From NCBI RefSeq assembly GCF_900111925.1, contig NZ_FOKA01000002.1:273877-337876 (forward strand): a stretch of DNA of 64,000 nt, given 5' to 3'. This DNA is from Cellulomonas marina (GTDB lineage Bacteria > Actinomycetota > Actinomycetes > Actinomycetales > Cellulomonadaceae). A program made the position numbers and the translations under genes. Positions 39,487-48,316 of the stretch are shown here, piece by piece (the stretch's first letter is position 1; each line of letters opens with the position of its first letter). Below the pieces are notes generated by a model. It made no database searches. It had not been told where the DNA came from and saw only the letters and a program-made list of their open reading frames with translations.

Positions 39487-40537
39487 GCGCGCGAGCGACC
39501 GGCTGCTGCGGCTACTCGGGCTCGTCGCCTACCTCGAGGGGCGCGGCGCCGTCCCGGTCGAGGACGTGGCGCGCCAGTTCGACGTGAGCACCCGGCAGGT
39601 GCTCGCCGACATCGACACCCTGTGGGTGACGGGCACGCCCGGCTACTTCCCGTACGACCTCATCGACTTCGACGCCGACTCCTACGAGCACGGGCTGGTG
39701 CGGCTGACGGAGGGCCGCAGCATCACGCGGCCGCTGCGCCTCGGTCCTCGGGAGGCGTCCGTGCTGCTCACGGCCCTGCGGGCGCTGCGGGACGCGCTGG
39801 GCCCCGGCCTCGACGACGAGCGCGCCGCCGTCCTGGCGTCGGCCACGGAGAAGCTCGCCGCCGCCACGGGCGGCGCGCAGCAGGACGCCCTCGACGTCCG
39901 CCTCGCGGTCCCCGGCCGCCCCGAGGTCCTCGCGACGGTGGAGCGGGCGCTCCGGGAGCGACGCCGCCTGCACCTGCGCTACGTCGACGCGGCGGACGTC
40001 GTCACCGAGCGCGACGTCGACCCGCTGCGGCTCGAGGCGGGCGAGGCGCGCAGCTACCTGCTGGCGTGGTGCCGGCTGGTCGAGGGGGAGCGGCTGTTCC
40101 GGCTCGACCGCGTGCTGGCGGTGACGCCGCTCGACGAGCCCGCGGAGGACCACGCCGTCGCCGACCGCACCGACTTCCGCCCGTCGGAGGGGGACGTCGT
40201 CACGCTGCACCTGCGCAGCCGGGGACGGTGGGTGGCCGAGAGCAGCCCGACCGAGGACGTCCGCACGCTGCCCGACGGGACGCTCGAGCTCGACGTGCGC
40301 GTCCAGCACCCCGCGTGGCTCACCCGGGTGCTCCTCGCCGCGGCCGCCGACGTCCTCGCCGTCCGGCCCGCGGGCGCCGCGCGCGAGGCCGCCGCCGCCG
40401 CCCGTGCCGCCCTCGCGGCGTACGCGGCTGCGGGCCTCGTCGACGACGACGAGGGGCGCACAAACGCGGCGCCCACCAGCGGGGCGCCCACCGACGGGCA
40501 GCCGGCCGACGGACGTGCCGACGCCGGGCGCGACTAG
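39479..40537 (+). CDS. pafC: WYL-domain regulator PafC
   Basis: A 352-aa partner of PafB. The N-terminal helix-turn-helix is RLLRLLGLVAYLEGRGAVPV with EDVARQFDVSTRQVLADIDT. The WYL domain has HLRYVDAADVVTERDVDPLR and RSYLLAWCRLVEGERLFRLD. The GTG start overlaps the pafB stop by 8 nt, so the pair is co-translated. The C-terminal tail is low in complexity (NAAPTSGAPTDGQPADG). Confidence 0.88.
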   Translation: MAERASDRLLRLLGLVAYLEGRGAVPVEDVARQFDVSTRQVLADIDTLWVTGTPGYFPYDLIDFDADSYEHGLVRLTEGRSITRPLRLGPREASVLLTALRALRDALGPGLDDERAAVLASATEKLAAATGGAQQDALDVRLAVPGRPEVLATVERALRERRRLHLRYVDAADVVTERDVDPLRLEAGEARSYLLAWCRLVEGERLFRLDRVLAVTPLDEPAEDHAVADRTDFRPSEGDVVTLHLRSRGRWVAESSPTEDVRTLPDGTLELDVRVQHPAWLTRVLLAAAADVLAVRPAGAAREAAAAARAALAAYAAAGLVDDDEGRTNAAPTSGAPTDGQPADGRADAGRD

Positions 40538-40540
40538 GGT
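40535..40540 (+). promoter_or_regulatory. -10 box of the small gene before tatA, leaderless geometry
   Basis: TAGGGT contains the pafC stop codon and ends 7 nt before the GTG at 40548. Confidence 0.45.
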
Positions 40541-40547
40541 GTCCGGC

Positions 40548-40877
40548 GTGCTGTGGGCCGTGGTGTGGACCGTCCTGGTGCTGGCGGCCGTCTCCGGCGC
40601 CGTCGTCCTGGGGCGGCGCCTGTGGCGCTCGGTGCGCGCGCTGCTCGACGAGCTGCGCCGCGCGTCGGAGGTCGCGGCCCGGCTCGGGGAGCAGGCCGAG
40701 CGGCTCGAGGCCGCGGCGCGGGCGTCCGCCGCGCCGACCCGCCCGACGCTGTTCGACGACCCCGCCGAGGTGCACGGCCGCTGGCAGGCGGTGCGTGCCG
40801 CGGCAGCGACCCGGCGCGAGGCCCGGGCGGAGCGTCACCGCCGCACCTACGCCGCCTGGCAGCGCGACTGGACCTGA
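40548..40877 (+). CDS. Small single-pass membrane protein between pafC and tatA
   Basis: A 109-aa protein with a transmembrane segment at residues 1-20 ([20 protein letters not shown]), then a long charged helix with alanine/arginine-rich coiled-coil character ([31 protein letters not shown]) and a basic end. No family was recognised. Its place between pafC and tatA is seen in several actinobacteria; it might be a Tat- or envelope-related factor, which is a guess from position. Confidence 0.65.
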   Translation: MLWAVVWTVLVLAAVSGAVVLGRRLWRSVRALLDELRRASEVAARLGEQAERLEAAARASAAPTRPTLFDDPAEVHGRWQAVRAAAATRREARAERHRRTYAAWQRDWT

Positions 40878-41035
40878 GGACCACCGCGCCGACGGGGCGA
40901 GTGGACACCTGTCGTTTCCCTCCCGGTCGCCCGGGTGCGCCGTACCATGGACGCGTCCACCGACGACGTCCCACGGCGACCCGCCCGCGGTCCGGCAGCC
41001 CTGCCGGCGCCGTCCGGAAGACCAAGGAGCCCCGC

Positions 41036-41350
41036 ATGCGCCCCACGGCAACCCACCTGATCATCCTGCTGCTGGTGGTCGTGCTCCTGTTCGGGGCCAA
41101 CCGGCTGCCGGGCCTGGCCCGCAGCGTCGGCCAGAGCCTCAAGATCTTCAAGAGCGAGGTCAAGGACCTGCGCACCGACGACGAGGCCACCCCGCCCGCG
41201 CAGCACGGCGCGACGTCGACGACCGCGGCCCCCGCACCCACCGCCTACACCGGCCCGGTGAACCCCGGCCCGACGGCCGGCACGTCCCCGGTCCCGCCGC
41301 AGGGCACCACCACCGCCCCCGCGCCGGGCGGCCACGCGCCCCAGGCCTGA
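41036..41350 (+). CDS. tatA: Twin-arginine translocase subunit TatA
   Basis: A 104-aa TatA: one N-terminal membrane helix ([20 protein letters not shown]) with the hinge [20 protein letters not shown] amphipathic helix, then a Thr/Pro/Ala-rich tail that is unstructured. It oligomerises to form the protein-conducting element for folded Tat substrates. The ATG start has AAGGAG 6 nt upstream, and a TACCAT box lies at 40943-40948, so it has its own promoter. tatC follows after 3 nt. Confidence 0.93.
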   Translation: MRPTATHLIILLLVVVLLFGANRLPGLARSVGQSLKIFKSEVKDLRTDDEATPPAQHGATSTTAAPAPTAYTGPVNPGPTAGTSPVPPQGTTTAPAPGGHAPQA

Positions 41351-41353
41351 CCC

Positions 41354-42190
41354 GTGGCCCTGCGTCGGGCGCGCGCCTCGGTCCCCGCGTCCGACGACGG
41401 GCGCATGCCGCTGCGCGCCCACCTGCGCGAGCTGCGGCGCCGCGTCGTGCTGGCGGCGCTCGGCCTCGTCGTCGGGGCGGTCGTGGGCTGGTTCCTCTAC
41501 GAGCCGGTCATCCAGCTGCTGTCGGCGCCGTTGAACCAGGCCGCCGAGGCGCGGGGCGGGCTCGTCATCCTCAACTACGCCGGCGTCGCGACGTCCGTCG
41601 ACGTCGCGGTGAAGGTGTCCCTCTTCCTCGGCGTGCTGCTGTCCAGCCCCTGGTGGATCTACCAGCTCTGGGCGTTCGTCACGCCGGGCCTGACCCGGAC
41701 CGAGAAGCGCTACGCCATCGGGTTCGTCGCCGCCGCCGTCCCGCTCTTCCTGGCCGGCGCGGCGACCGCGGCGTGGGCGCTGCCCAACGCGGTGCGGATC
41801 CTCACGGACTTCACGCCCGACGGTGCGGGCAACGTCATCGACGCGCAGCTGTACCTCAGCTTCGTCATGCGCCTCATCCTCGCGTTCGGGCTGGCCTTCC
41901 TGCTGCCCGTGGTGCTCACGGGGCTCAACCTCGCGAACCTCCTGCAGGGTCGCTCCATGCTCAAGGGCTGGCGGTGGGCGATCATGCTCGCCTTCACGTT
42001 CTCGGCGGTCATGACCCCGACGCCGGACGCCATCACGATGATCGTGCTGGCGCTGCCGATCTGCGGCCTGTACTTCGCGGCCGTGGGCCTGGCGCTGCTG
42101 CACGACCGCCGCGTCGACCGGCGCCGCCTCGCCGAGGGACTGCCCCGCCTGGACGGCACGGTGCCCGACGAGGTGCCGGCCGGCCGCTGA
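41354..42190 (+). CDS. tatC: Sec-independent protein translocase TatC
   Basis: TatC, 278 aa, recognises twin-arginine signal peptides. It has six membrane helices, and conserved segments MPLRAHLRELRRRVVLAALG, SPWWIYQLWAFVTPGLTRTE, the polar FTPDGAGNVIDAQLYLSFVM loop, and TPTPDAITMIVLALPICGLY. The GTG start lies 3 nt after the tatA stop. There is no tatB in the window, as is common in actinobacteria with an alternative TatB elsewhere. Confidence 0.95.
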   Translation: MALRRARASVPASDDGRMPLRAHLRELRRRVVLAALGLVVGAVVGWFLYEPVIQLLSAPLNQAAEARGGLVILNYAGVATSVDVAVKVSLFLGVLLSSPWWIYQLWAFVTPGLTRTEKRYAIGFVAAAVPLFLAGAATAAWALPNAVRILTDFTPDGAGNVIDAQLYLSFVMRLILAFGLAFLLPVVLTGLNLANLLQGRSMLKGWRWAIMLAFTFSAVMTPTPDAITMIVLALPICGLYFAAVGLALLHDRRVDRRRLAEGLPRLDGTVPDEVPAGR

Positions 42191-42218
42191 GCCCGCGCGC
42201 GCAGGCGGACCGATCCGC

Positions 42219-43184
42219 ATGAGCCGTCTCGTGCTCGTCGTCAACGGCGCTGCCGGCAGCGGCCGCGCACGCCATGCCGGCCGGCACGTGGAGGACGCCC
42301 TCGTCGCCGCGGGGCACGAGGTCATCGACGCCTCGGGCGGCACCGCGCCCGACGGCACGCCCGACGAGACGCCCCACGACGCGCGCGGTCGCGCACGGGC
42401 CGCGCTCGACGACACGCGCGCCGACGCGCTCGTCGTGGTCGGCGGCGACGGCGCCGTCCACCTCGGCGTCGGGCTCGTCGCCGGCACGGACGTCGCGCTC
42501 GGGGTCGTCGCGCACGGGTCCGGCGACGACGTCGCGCGCGCGCTCGGCCTGCCGCGCCACGACACCGCGGCCGCCGTGGCACGCATCGACGCCGGCCTGC
42601 GCACCGGTGCCCGCCGCGTGGACGCGACCCTCCTCGACCGTGCCGACGGCGGCCACGAGTGGGCGGTCGGGGTCGTGTCCTGCGGCCTGGACGCCGCCGT
42701 CAACGCGCGGGCCAACGCGCAGCGCTGGCCACCGGGGCCGGCCCGCTGCCTGCGCGCCCTGGCCGGCGAGCTGCGGAGGTTCCGGCCCTACGGGTACCGC
42801 CTCACCGGGCTCGACGAGGCCGACCGTCCGACGGAAGTCCTCCACGAGGGACCCGCGACCCTCGTCGCCCTCGCCGGGACGCCGTGGTTCGGCGGCGGGC
42901 TGCACGTCGCGCCGGGCGCGGACCTCACCGACGGCCTCGTCGACGTCCTCGTGGCCGGGCCGCTGACACGGCGGCAGGTCGTCGCCGTCTTCCCACGCCT
43001 CTACCGCGGCAGCCACCTGGGGCACCCGGCCGTCCGGGTGCACCGGGTCGCCGGCGTCCTCGTCGAGCCCCTGCCCGGGCCGGGCACGCCGGCGCCGCCC
43101 CCGGCGTTCGCCGACGGGGAGCCGGTCGGGCCGCTGCCCCTGCGGGCGCGGGTCGTGCCGGGCGCCCTCCACGTCCTCGCGTGA
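42219..43184 (+). CDS. Diacylglycerol/lipid kinase family protein
   Basis: A 321-aa protein of the DAG/sphingosine-kinase catalytic fold: VLVVNGAAGSGRARHAGRHV, VVVGGDGAVHLGVGLVAGTD (the GGDGT-like nucleotide motif, here GGDGA) and GVVAHGSGDDVARALGLPRH, followed by VGVVSCGLDAAVNARANAQR. It should phosphorylate a lipid or isoprenoid-type substrate at the membrane. It lies between tatC and helY with short gaps (28 and 88 bp) on the same strand, a frequent actinobacterial arrangement. Confidence 0.85.
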   Translation: MSRLVLVVNGAAGSGRARHAGRHVEDALVAAGHEVIDASGGTAPDGTPDETPHDARGRARAALDDTRADALVVVGGDGAVHLGVGLVAGTDVALGVVAHGSGDDVARALGLPRHDTAAAVARIDAGLRTGARRVDATLLDRADGGHEWAVGVVSCGLDAAVNARANAQRWPPGPARCLRALAGELRRFRPYGYRLTGLDEADRPTEVLHEGPATLVALAGTPWFGGGLHVAPGADLTDGLVDVLVAGPLTRRQVVAVFPRLYRGSHLGHPAVRVHRVAGVLVEPLPGPGTPAPPPAFADGEPVGPLPLRARVVPGALHVLA

Positions 43185-43260
43185 CCTCCGCCTGACGCCC
43201 CCGCGTCCCCGGCGGCGCGTCCGGGCCCCCGCCCACGCGCGGGTCGGGCGCACGCCTGCC

Positions 43261-43266
43261 TAGGGT
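43261..43266 (+). promoter_or_regulatory. -10 box of helY, leaderless geometry
   Basis: TAGGGT ends 6 nt before the helY GTG at 43273. Confidence 0.5.
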
Positions 43267-43272
43267 GGGCGG

Positions 43273-46245
43273 GTGCCCTCCCAGAAGCGTCGGACGGCGG
43301 GTCGCACCGTCGTCACCACCGAACCCTCGCCCGCGGAGCGGTACGCCGCGGCACGCCGCCGCAGCGTGGGCACCCGCCTCGACGCGTTCCGCGCGGGCCT
43401 GGACTTCCCGCTCGACGACTTCCAGCTCGAGGCGTGCGCGGCCCTCGAGCGGGGCGCGGGCGTCCTCGTCGCCGCGCCGACCGGCGCCGGGAAGACGGTC
43501 GTCGGGGAGTTCGCCGTGCACCTGGCGGTCGAGGGCGGTTTCAAGGCGTTCTACACGACGCCCATCAAGGCGCTGTCGAACCAGAAGTACACCGACCTCG
43601 TGCGCCGCTACGGGCCCGAGAGGGTCGGCCTGCTCACGGGTGACACGACGGTCAACGGCGAGGCGCCGGTCGTCGTCATGACCACCGAGGTCCTGCGCAA
43701 CATGCTCTACGCCGGCTCCGCGACGCTCGAGGGCCTGCGCTACGTCGTCATGGACGAGGTGCACTACCTGGCCGACCGCTTCCGGGGACCCGTGTGGGAG
43801 GAGGTGATCATCCACCTGCCCGACGACGTGCAGCTCGTCTCGCTGTCCGCGACGGTGTCCAACGCGGAGGAGTTCGGCGACTGGCTGGCCACCGTCCGCG
43901 GCGACACGGAGGTGGTGGTCAGCGAGCACCGCCCGGTCCCGCTCGGCCAGCACGTCCTCGTCCAGCGCCAGCTGCTCGACCTGTACGCCGGGCACGTCGA
44001 CCCGACGGACCCCGGTGTCGACCCGCCCATCAACCCCGACCTCGTCCGGCTCCTGCGCGGGCGCCGCGACGACGGCTCCCGGCAGCGACCGGGCGGCGGC
44101 CCGGGACGTGGTCGCGGGCGGCGCGACGACGACAGCCCCCGCGGTGCCGGCGCGTTCCGCCGGCCGACCCCGCGCCCGGCGGTCGTCGAGCTGCTCGACG
44201 AGGAGGGCCTCCTGCCCGCCATCGTCTTCATCTTCTCGCGGGCCGGCTGCGAGGGAGCCGTCGCGCAGTGCCTCACCTCGGGCGTGCGGCTCACCCGCCC
44301 CGCGGAGCAGGCCGAGATCCGGCAGGTCGTCGAGCAGCGCTGCGCCGGCATCCCGCCGGAGGACCTCGACGTCCTGGGCTACTGGGCCTTCGTCGACGCC
44401 GCCAGCCGCGGCGTCGCCGCGCACCACGCCGGCATGCTGCCGCTGTTCAAGGAGACGGTCGAGCACCTGTTCGCCCGCGGGCTCATCAAGGTCGTCTTCG
44501 CCACGGAGACCCTCGCGCTCGGCATCAACATGCCGGCGCGGTCGGTCGTGCTGGAGAAGCTCGTCAAGTGGGACGGGTCGAGCCACGTCGACGTGACGCC
44601 GGGGGAGTACACGCAGCTCACCGGCCGGGCCGGCCGCCGCGGCATCGACACGGAGGGCCACGCGGTCGTCGTCGACCACCAGGGACTCGACCCCGTGGCG
44701 CTGGCCGGTCTCGCGTCCCGGCGGCTGTACCCGCTGCGCTCGAGCTTCCGTCCCACGTACAACATGGCGGTCAACCTCGTGGCGCAGGTCGGCCGCGAGC
44801 GGGCGCGCGAGGTGCTGGAGACGTCGTTCGCGCAGTTCCAGGCGGACCGCGGCGTCGTCGGGCTGGCGCGGCAGGCGCAGGGCCACGCGGAGGCGCTCGA
44901 GGGGTACGCGGAGGCGATGCGGTGCCACCTCGGCGACTTCGCGGAGTACCAGCGCCTGCGGGACGCGATCTCCTCCCGCGAGAAGGAGCTGGCCCGCGCC
45001 GAGGCCGGCGCCCGCCGTGCCGACGTGGCCCGGACCCTCGAGGGGCTGCGCGTCGGCGACGTGCTCGCCGTGCCGTCGGGGCGGCGGCGCACGCTGCACG
45101 CGGTCGTCGTCGACCCCGGCGGCGCACCCGGCTTCGACGGGCCGCAGCCCACCGTGCTGCTGCCCGACCGGCAGGTGCGGCGCCTGTCCGTCGCGGACGT
45201 CGGCAGCGGTGCCCGCACCGTGGGCCACCTGGCCGTCCCCCGGTCCTTCAGCGTCCGCGCCCCGGCCGCCCGTCGGGACCTCGCCGCCGCGCTGCGCCGG
45301 TTCGCCGACGCGGAGCCGCCCGCCGAGGCGGAGGCGCCGCGGGGCCGCGGTCGCCGGGGTCGCGGCGGCCCCGACGTGACGGCGGGCGACGAGGACCTGG
45401 CGGCCCTGCGCCGGCAGCTGCGCGCGCACCCGTGCCACGGCTGCCCCGACCGCGAGGAGCACGCGCGCTGGGCGCAGCGCTGGAGCCGGCTGCGCGCCGA
45501 GCACGCGGCGCTCGTGCAGCGCATCGCCGGCCGGACCGGGTCGATCGCCGCCGTGTTCGACCGGATCTGCGACGTCCTCGTCCGGCTCGGCTACCTCGCC
45601 GACCCCGCGGACCTCCCCGTGGACCTCCCGGCGGACGGCACGGAGGACGGCACGGAGGACGGCACCGGGTCGGACGAGAGGGCGCGCCACGACGACGCGG
45701 GCCGCCCCGCCGTCGGCGGCCGCCGCGACCTCGTCGTCACCGCCGACGGCCGGTGGCTGCGGCGGCTGTACGCCGAGAACGACCTGCTCCTCGCCGAGTG
45801 CCTGCGCCGCGGCCTGTGGGAGGACCTCGACGCCCCCGCGCTGGCCGCCGCGGTGTCCACGCTCGTGTACCGCTCGCGGCGCGACGACGCCGCCGAGCCG
45901 CACGTGCCGGGAGGGCCCACGGGCCGGCTCGGCACCGCGCTGGAGGAGACCGTGCGGGCGTGGTCGGAGCTCGAGGACCTCGAGGCCGCGCACCGGCTCG
46001 AGACGGTGCAGCCCCTCGACCTCGGCCTCGTCCAGGCCGTGCACCGCTGGGCCTCCGGGCGCAGCCTCGACGTGGTGCTGCGGGGGTCGGACCTGGCCGC
46101 CGGCGACTTCGTGCGCTGGTGCAAGCAGGTCGTCGACGTGCTGGACCAGCTCGCCCAGGCGGCGCCGGAGCCGACGACGCGCCGGACGGCGGTCAAGGCG
46201 ATCGACGCGGTGCGACGCGGGGTCGTCGCCTACTCCTCGGTGTGA
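43273..46245 (+). CDS. helY: Ski2/Mtr4-like ATP-dependent RNA helicase HelY
   Basis: A 990-aa superfamily 2 helicase of the HelY type. Motif I is LVAAPTGAGKTVVGEFAVHL, motif II VVMDEVHYLADRFRGPVWEE, motif III SLSATVSNAEEF, and motif VI LTGRAGRRGIDTEG. Domain 2 contains AIVFIFSRAGCEG and FATETLALGINMPARSVVLE. The C-terminal ~400 residues hold the helical rRNA-processing (arch-like) and DSHCT domains. A Gly/Arg-rich insertion near residue 275 and a (DGTE)n insertion near 790 (12-bp repeats, 45634-45669) are species-specific. It is the end of the pafBC-tat-helY block. Confidence 0.9.
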   Translation: MPSQKRRTAGRTVVTTEPSPAERYAAARRRSVGTRLDAFRAGLDFPLDDFQLEACAALERGAGVLVAAPTGAGKTVVGEFAVHLAVEGGFKAFYTTPIKALSNQKYTDLVRRYGPERVGLLTGDTTVNGEAPVVVMTTEVLRNMLYAGSATLEGLRYVVMDEVHYLADRFRGPVWEEVIIHLPDDVQLVSLSATVSNAEEFGDWLATVRGDTEVVVSEHRPVPLGQHVLVQRQLLDLYAGHVDPTDPGVDPPINPDLVRLLRGRRDDGSRQRPGGGPGRGRGRRDDDSPRGAGAFRRPTPRPAVVELLDEEGLLPAIVFIFSRAGCEGAVAQCLTSGVRLTRPAEQAEIRQVVEQRCAGIPPEDLDVLGYWAFVDAASRGVAAHHAGMLPLFKETVEHLFARGLIKVVFATETLALGINMPARSVVLEKLVKWDGSSHVDVTPGEYTQLTGRAGRRGIDTEGHAVVVDHQGLDPVALAGLASRRLYPLRSSFRPTYNMAVNLVAQVGRERAREVLETSFAQFQADRGVVGLARQAQGHAEALEGYAEAMRCHLGDFAEYQRLRDAISSREKELARAEAGARRADVARTLEGLRVGDVLAVPSGRRRTLHAVVVDPGGAPGFDGPQPTVLLPDRQVRRLSVADVGSGARTVGHLAVPRSFSVRAPAARRDLAAALRRFADAEPPAEAEAPRGRGRRGRGGPDVTAGDEDLAALRRQLRAHPCHGCPDREEHARWAQRWSRLRAEHAALVQRIAGRTGSIAAVFDRICDVLVRLGYLADPADLPVDLPADGTEDGTEDGTGSDERARHDDAGRPAVGGRRDLVVTADGRWLRRLYAENDLLLAECLRRGLWEDLDAPALAAAVSTLVYRSRRDDAAEPHVPGGPTGRLGTALEETVRAWSELEDLEAAHRLETVQPLDLGLVQAVHRWASGRSLDVVLRGSDLAAGDFVRWCKQVVDVLDQLAQAAPEPTTRRTAVKAIDAVRRGVVAYSSV
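45634..45669. repeat. 12-bp tandem repeats in helY
   Basis: Two identical units gacggcacggag and a third partial copy, in frame, encode DGTEDGTEDGT in the C-terminal region of HelY. Confidence 0.9.
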
Positions 46246-46279
46246 GCGCGTCCCCGCGGTCGGCTCCCGGCGGACCTCC

Positions 46280-46285
46280 TAGGGT
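46280..46285 (+). promoter_or_regulatory. -10 box of the amidohydrolase gene, leaderless geometry
   Basis: TAGGGT ends 6 nt before the GTG at 46292. Confidence 0.5.
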
Positions 46286-46291
46286 GACCGC

Positions 46292-47932
46292 GTGAGCGCC
46301 ACCCTGTACCGCAACGGCACCGTCCACTCCTCGGCCGACCCCTTCGCCGAGGCCCTGCTCGAGGTCGACGGCGTGGTGGCATGGCTGGGCGCCGACGACA
46401 CGGCCGCCGGCATGGCGGCGTCCGCGGACAGCGTGGTCGACCTCGACGGCGCGCTGCTGACCGCGGCGTTCGTCGACGCGCACGTGCACGTCCTGGAGAC
46501 GGCGCTGGCGGCCGAGGGCCTGGACCTGTCGGCCCGCGCCTGCCCGACGATGGCCGACGCGCTGGCCTCCGTCGCCGCGGCCCACGCCGCCCTGCCGCCG
46601 GACGCGGTGCTGCTGGGCAGCGGCTGGGACGAGCGCACCTGGCCCGAGGGCCGGCCGCCCACCGCCGCCGAGCTCGACGCCGCCGCCGGCGGACGTCCCG
46701 TGTACCTCGCGCGGGTGGACGTCCACTCGGCCGTCGTCTCGACGACGTTGGCGACGACGAGCGGGGCGGACCGGCTGCCGGGCTGGCACCCCGACGGCCG
46801 TGTCGAGCTGGGCGCGCACCTCGCCGCCCGCGCGGCGGCCCGGGCCGTCGACGCCGCGCGCCACGACCGGCTGTGCCGCGCCGCCCTCCGCGACGCCGCC
46901 GCCCACGGGATCGTCGCGGTGCACGAGCACAGCGCCCCCGGCGTCGACGCCCGCGAGGGCCTCGCCGCGCTGCTGGCCGCCACCGCGGACCCGGCCTCCG
47001 GGCTCCCGCTCGTCGTCGGGTACCGGGCCGAGCGCTGCCGCACGCAGGCGGAGGTGGCCGCCCTCGTCGAGGCCCTGCCCGGCCTGACCGGGGTCGGCGG
47101 GGACCTCAACGTCGACGGGTCGCTCGGCTCGCGCACCGCCGCCCTGCGCGAGCCCTACGCGGACCTGCCTCCGGACGCCCCGCACCCGCGCGGGACGCTC
47201 CAGCTCACGGCGGACGAGGTCGCCGAGCACCTCGTCGCCGCCACCCTGGCCGGCGTGCAGGCCGCCTTCCACGTCATCGGCGACGCCGGCGCCGACACGG
47301 TGCTCGCCGGCTTGCAGGCGGCCGCCGCGGAGGTCGGGGCGCCCGCCCTCGCGCGCCTGGGCCACCGGCTCGAGCACGCGGAGATGGTCGACGACGCGAC
47401 CCTGGCCGCCCTGCTGCCGCTCGGCGTGCGGCTGAGCGTCCAGCCGGCGTTCGACGCCGTCTGGGGCGGCGACGCCGGCATGTACGCGGCCCGGCTCGGC
47501 GCGGGGCGCGCGGCGACGCTCAACCCGCTGGCTGCCTACGCCGCCGCCGGCGCACCGCTCGCGTTCGGGTCGGACAGCCCCGTCACGCCGTGGCGGCCCT
47601 GGGCCGGGGTGGCGGCGGCGCTGCACCACCACCGCCCGGAGCACCGGCTCTCGGCGCGCGCCGCGTTCCGCGCCCACACCCGCGGCGGGTGGCGGGCGGC
47701 CGGGGCCGACGCCGACGGGTCGGGGGAGCTGCGGGTGGGGTCGCCGGCGCACCTGGCCGTGTGGCAGGCCGAGGACCTGTCCGTGCAGACGGCCCCCGGG
47801 CGCTTCTCGTCGTGGGCGACGGACGCGCGCGCGGGGACCCCGCTCCTGCCCGCGCTCGAGCCCGGCGACGCCGGCCCGCGCTGCCTGCGCACCGTCCGCG
47901 CCGGGCACGTGCTGCACGACGAGCTGGTCTGA
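46292..47932 (+). CDS. Amidohydrolase family protein (YtcJ-like)
   Basis: A 546-aa metal-dependent hydrolase of the YtcJ-like group, TIM-barrel fold with an N-terminal small beta domain. Metal ligands are in FVDAHVHVLETALAAEG; other conserved blocks are LLGSGWDERTWPEG, GDLNVDGSLGSRTAALREPY, AAFHVIGDAGADTVLAGLQA, RLGHRLEHAEMVDD and PLAFGSDSPVTPWRPW. Substrates of this family are mostly unknown. It stands alone between helY and a 384-bp gap. Confidence 0.85.
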   Translation: MSATLYRNGTVHSSADPFAEALLEVDGVVAWLGADDTAAGMAASADSVVDLDGALLTAAFVDAHVHVLETALAAEGLDLSARACPTMADALASVAAAHAALPPDAVLLGSGWDERTWPEGRPPTAAELDAAAGGRPVYLARVDVHSAVVSTTLATTSGADRLPGWHPDGRVELGAHLAARAAARAVDAARHDRLCRAALRDAAAHGIVAVHEHSAPGVDAREGLAALLAATADPASGLPLVVGYRAERCRTQAEVAALVEALPGLTGVGGDLNVDGSLGSRTAALREPYADLPPDAPHPRGTLQLTADEVAEHLVAATLAGVQAAFHVIGDAGADTVLAGLQAAAAEVGAPALARLGHRLEHAEMVDDATLAALLPLGVRLSVQPAFDAVWGGDAGMYAARLGAGRAATLNPLAAYAAAGAPLAFGSDSPVTPWRPWAGVAAALHHHRPEHRLSARAAFRAHTRGGWRAAGADADGSGELRVGSPAHLAVWQAEDLSVQTAPGRFSSWATDARAGTPLLPALEPGDAGPRCLRTVRAGHVLHDELV

Positions 47933-48220
47933 GACCGCGCCGGGGCGACACGCCACGCGGACACGCCGAGGCGGAAACCTGCTCGACACAGGACGCACCA
48001 CACGCCGCTGACCAGCGCTTCTGCTCGTGAGCAGGACCTCCGGCCCCTTGACACCCCGGCTCACGCCGGTAGGTTCGGGGACGGCTCGGACGGCCGGCGC
48101 ACGCGCCGGACGCACCGCGGGTCCACCGGCTCCGGCCTGGTCCGCGCACTCATCAGAGAACGGTCGTGGTCGACCGGTACGAAGGGTGCGCGGGCCGGCC
48201 GGTCGCCGGCCGGCTCCGAC

Positions 48221-48300
48221 CGGCACCCGCCGACTCCGGCCGGCACCCGCCGACTCCGGCCAGCACCCGCCGACTCCGGTCAGGGACCGCCCATCTCGGT
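48221..48300. repeat. 20-bp tandem repeats upstream of lnt
   Basis: Three copies of a 20-bp unit cggcacccgccgactccggc (48221, 48241 and, with two changes, 48261) are followed by a decayed fourth at 48281, ending 4 nt before the -10 box of lnt. They occupy the end of a 384-bp gap (47933-48316) that holds no other recognised feature. The 20-bp spacing is near two helical turns, as for repeated protein-binding sites. Confidence 0.85.
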
Positions 48301-48304
48301 GACG

Positions 48305-48310
48305 TACCCT
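48305..48310 (+). promoter_or_regulatory. -10 box of lnt, leaderless geometry
   Basis: TACCCT ends 6 nt before the lnt GTG at 48317. Confidence 0.45.
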
Positions 48311-48316
48311 CTGCCG

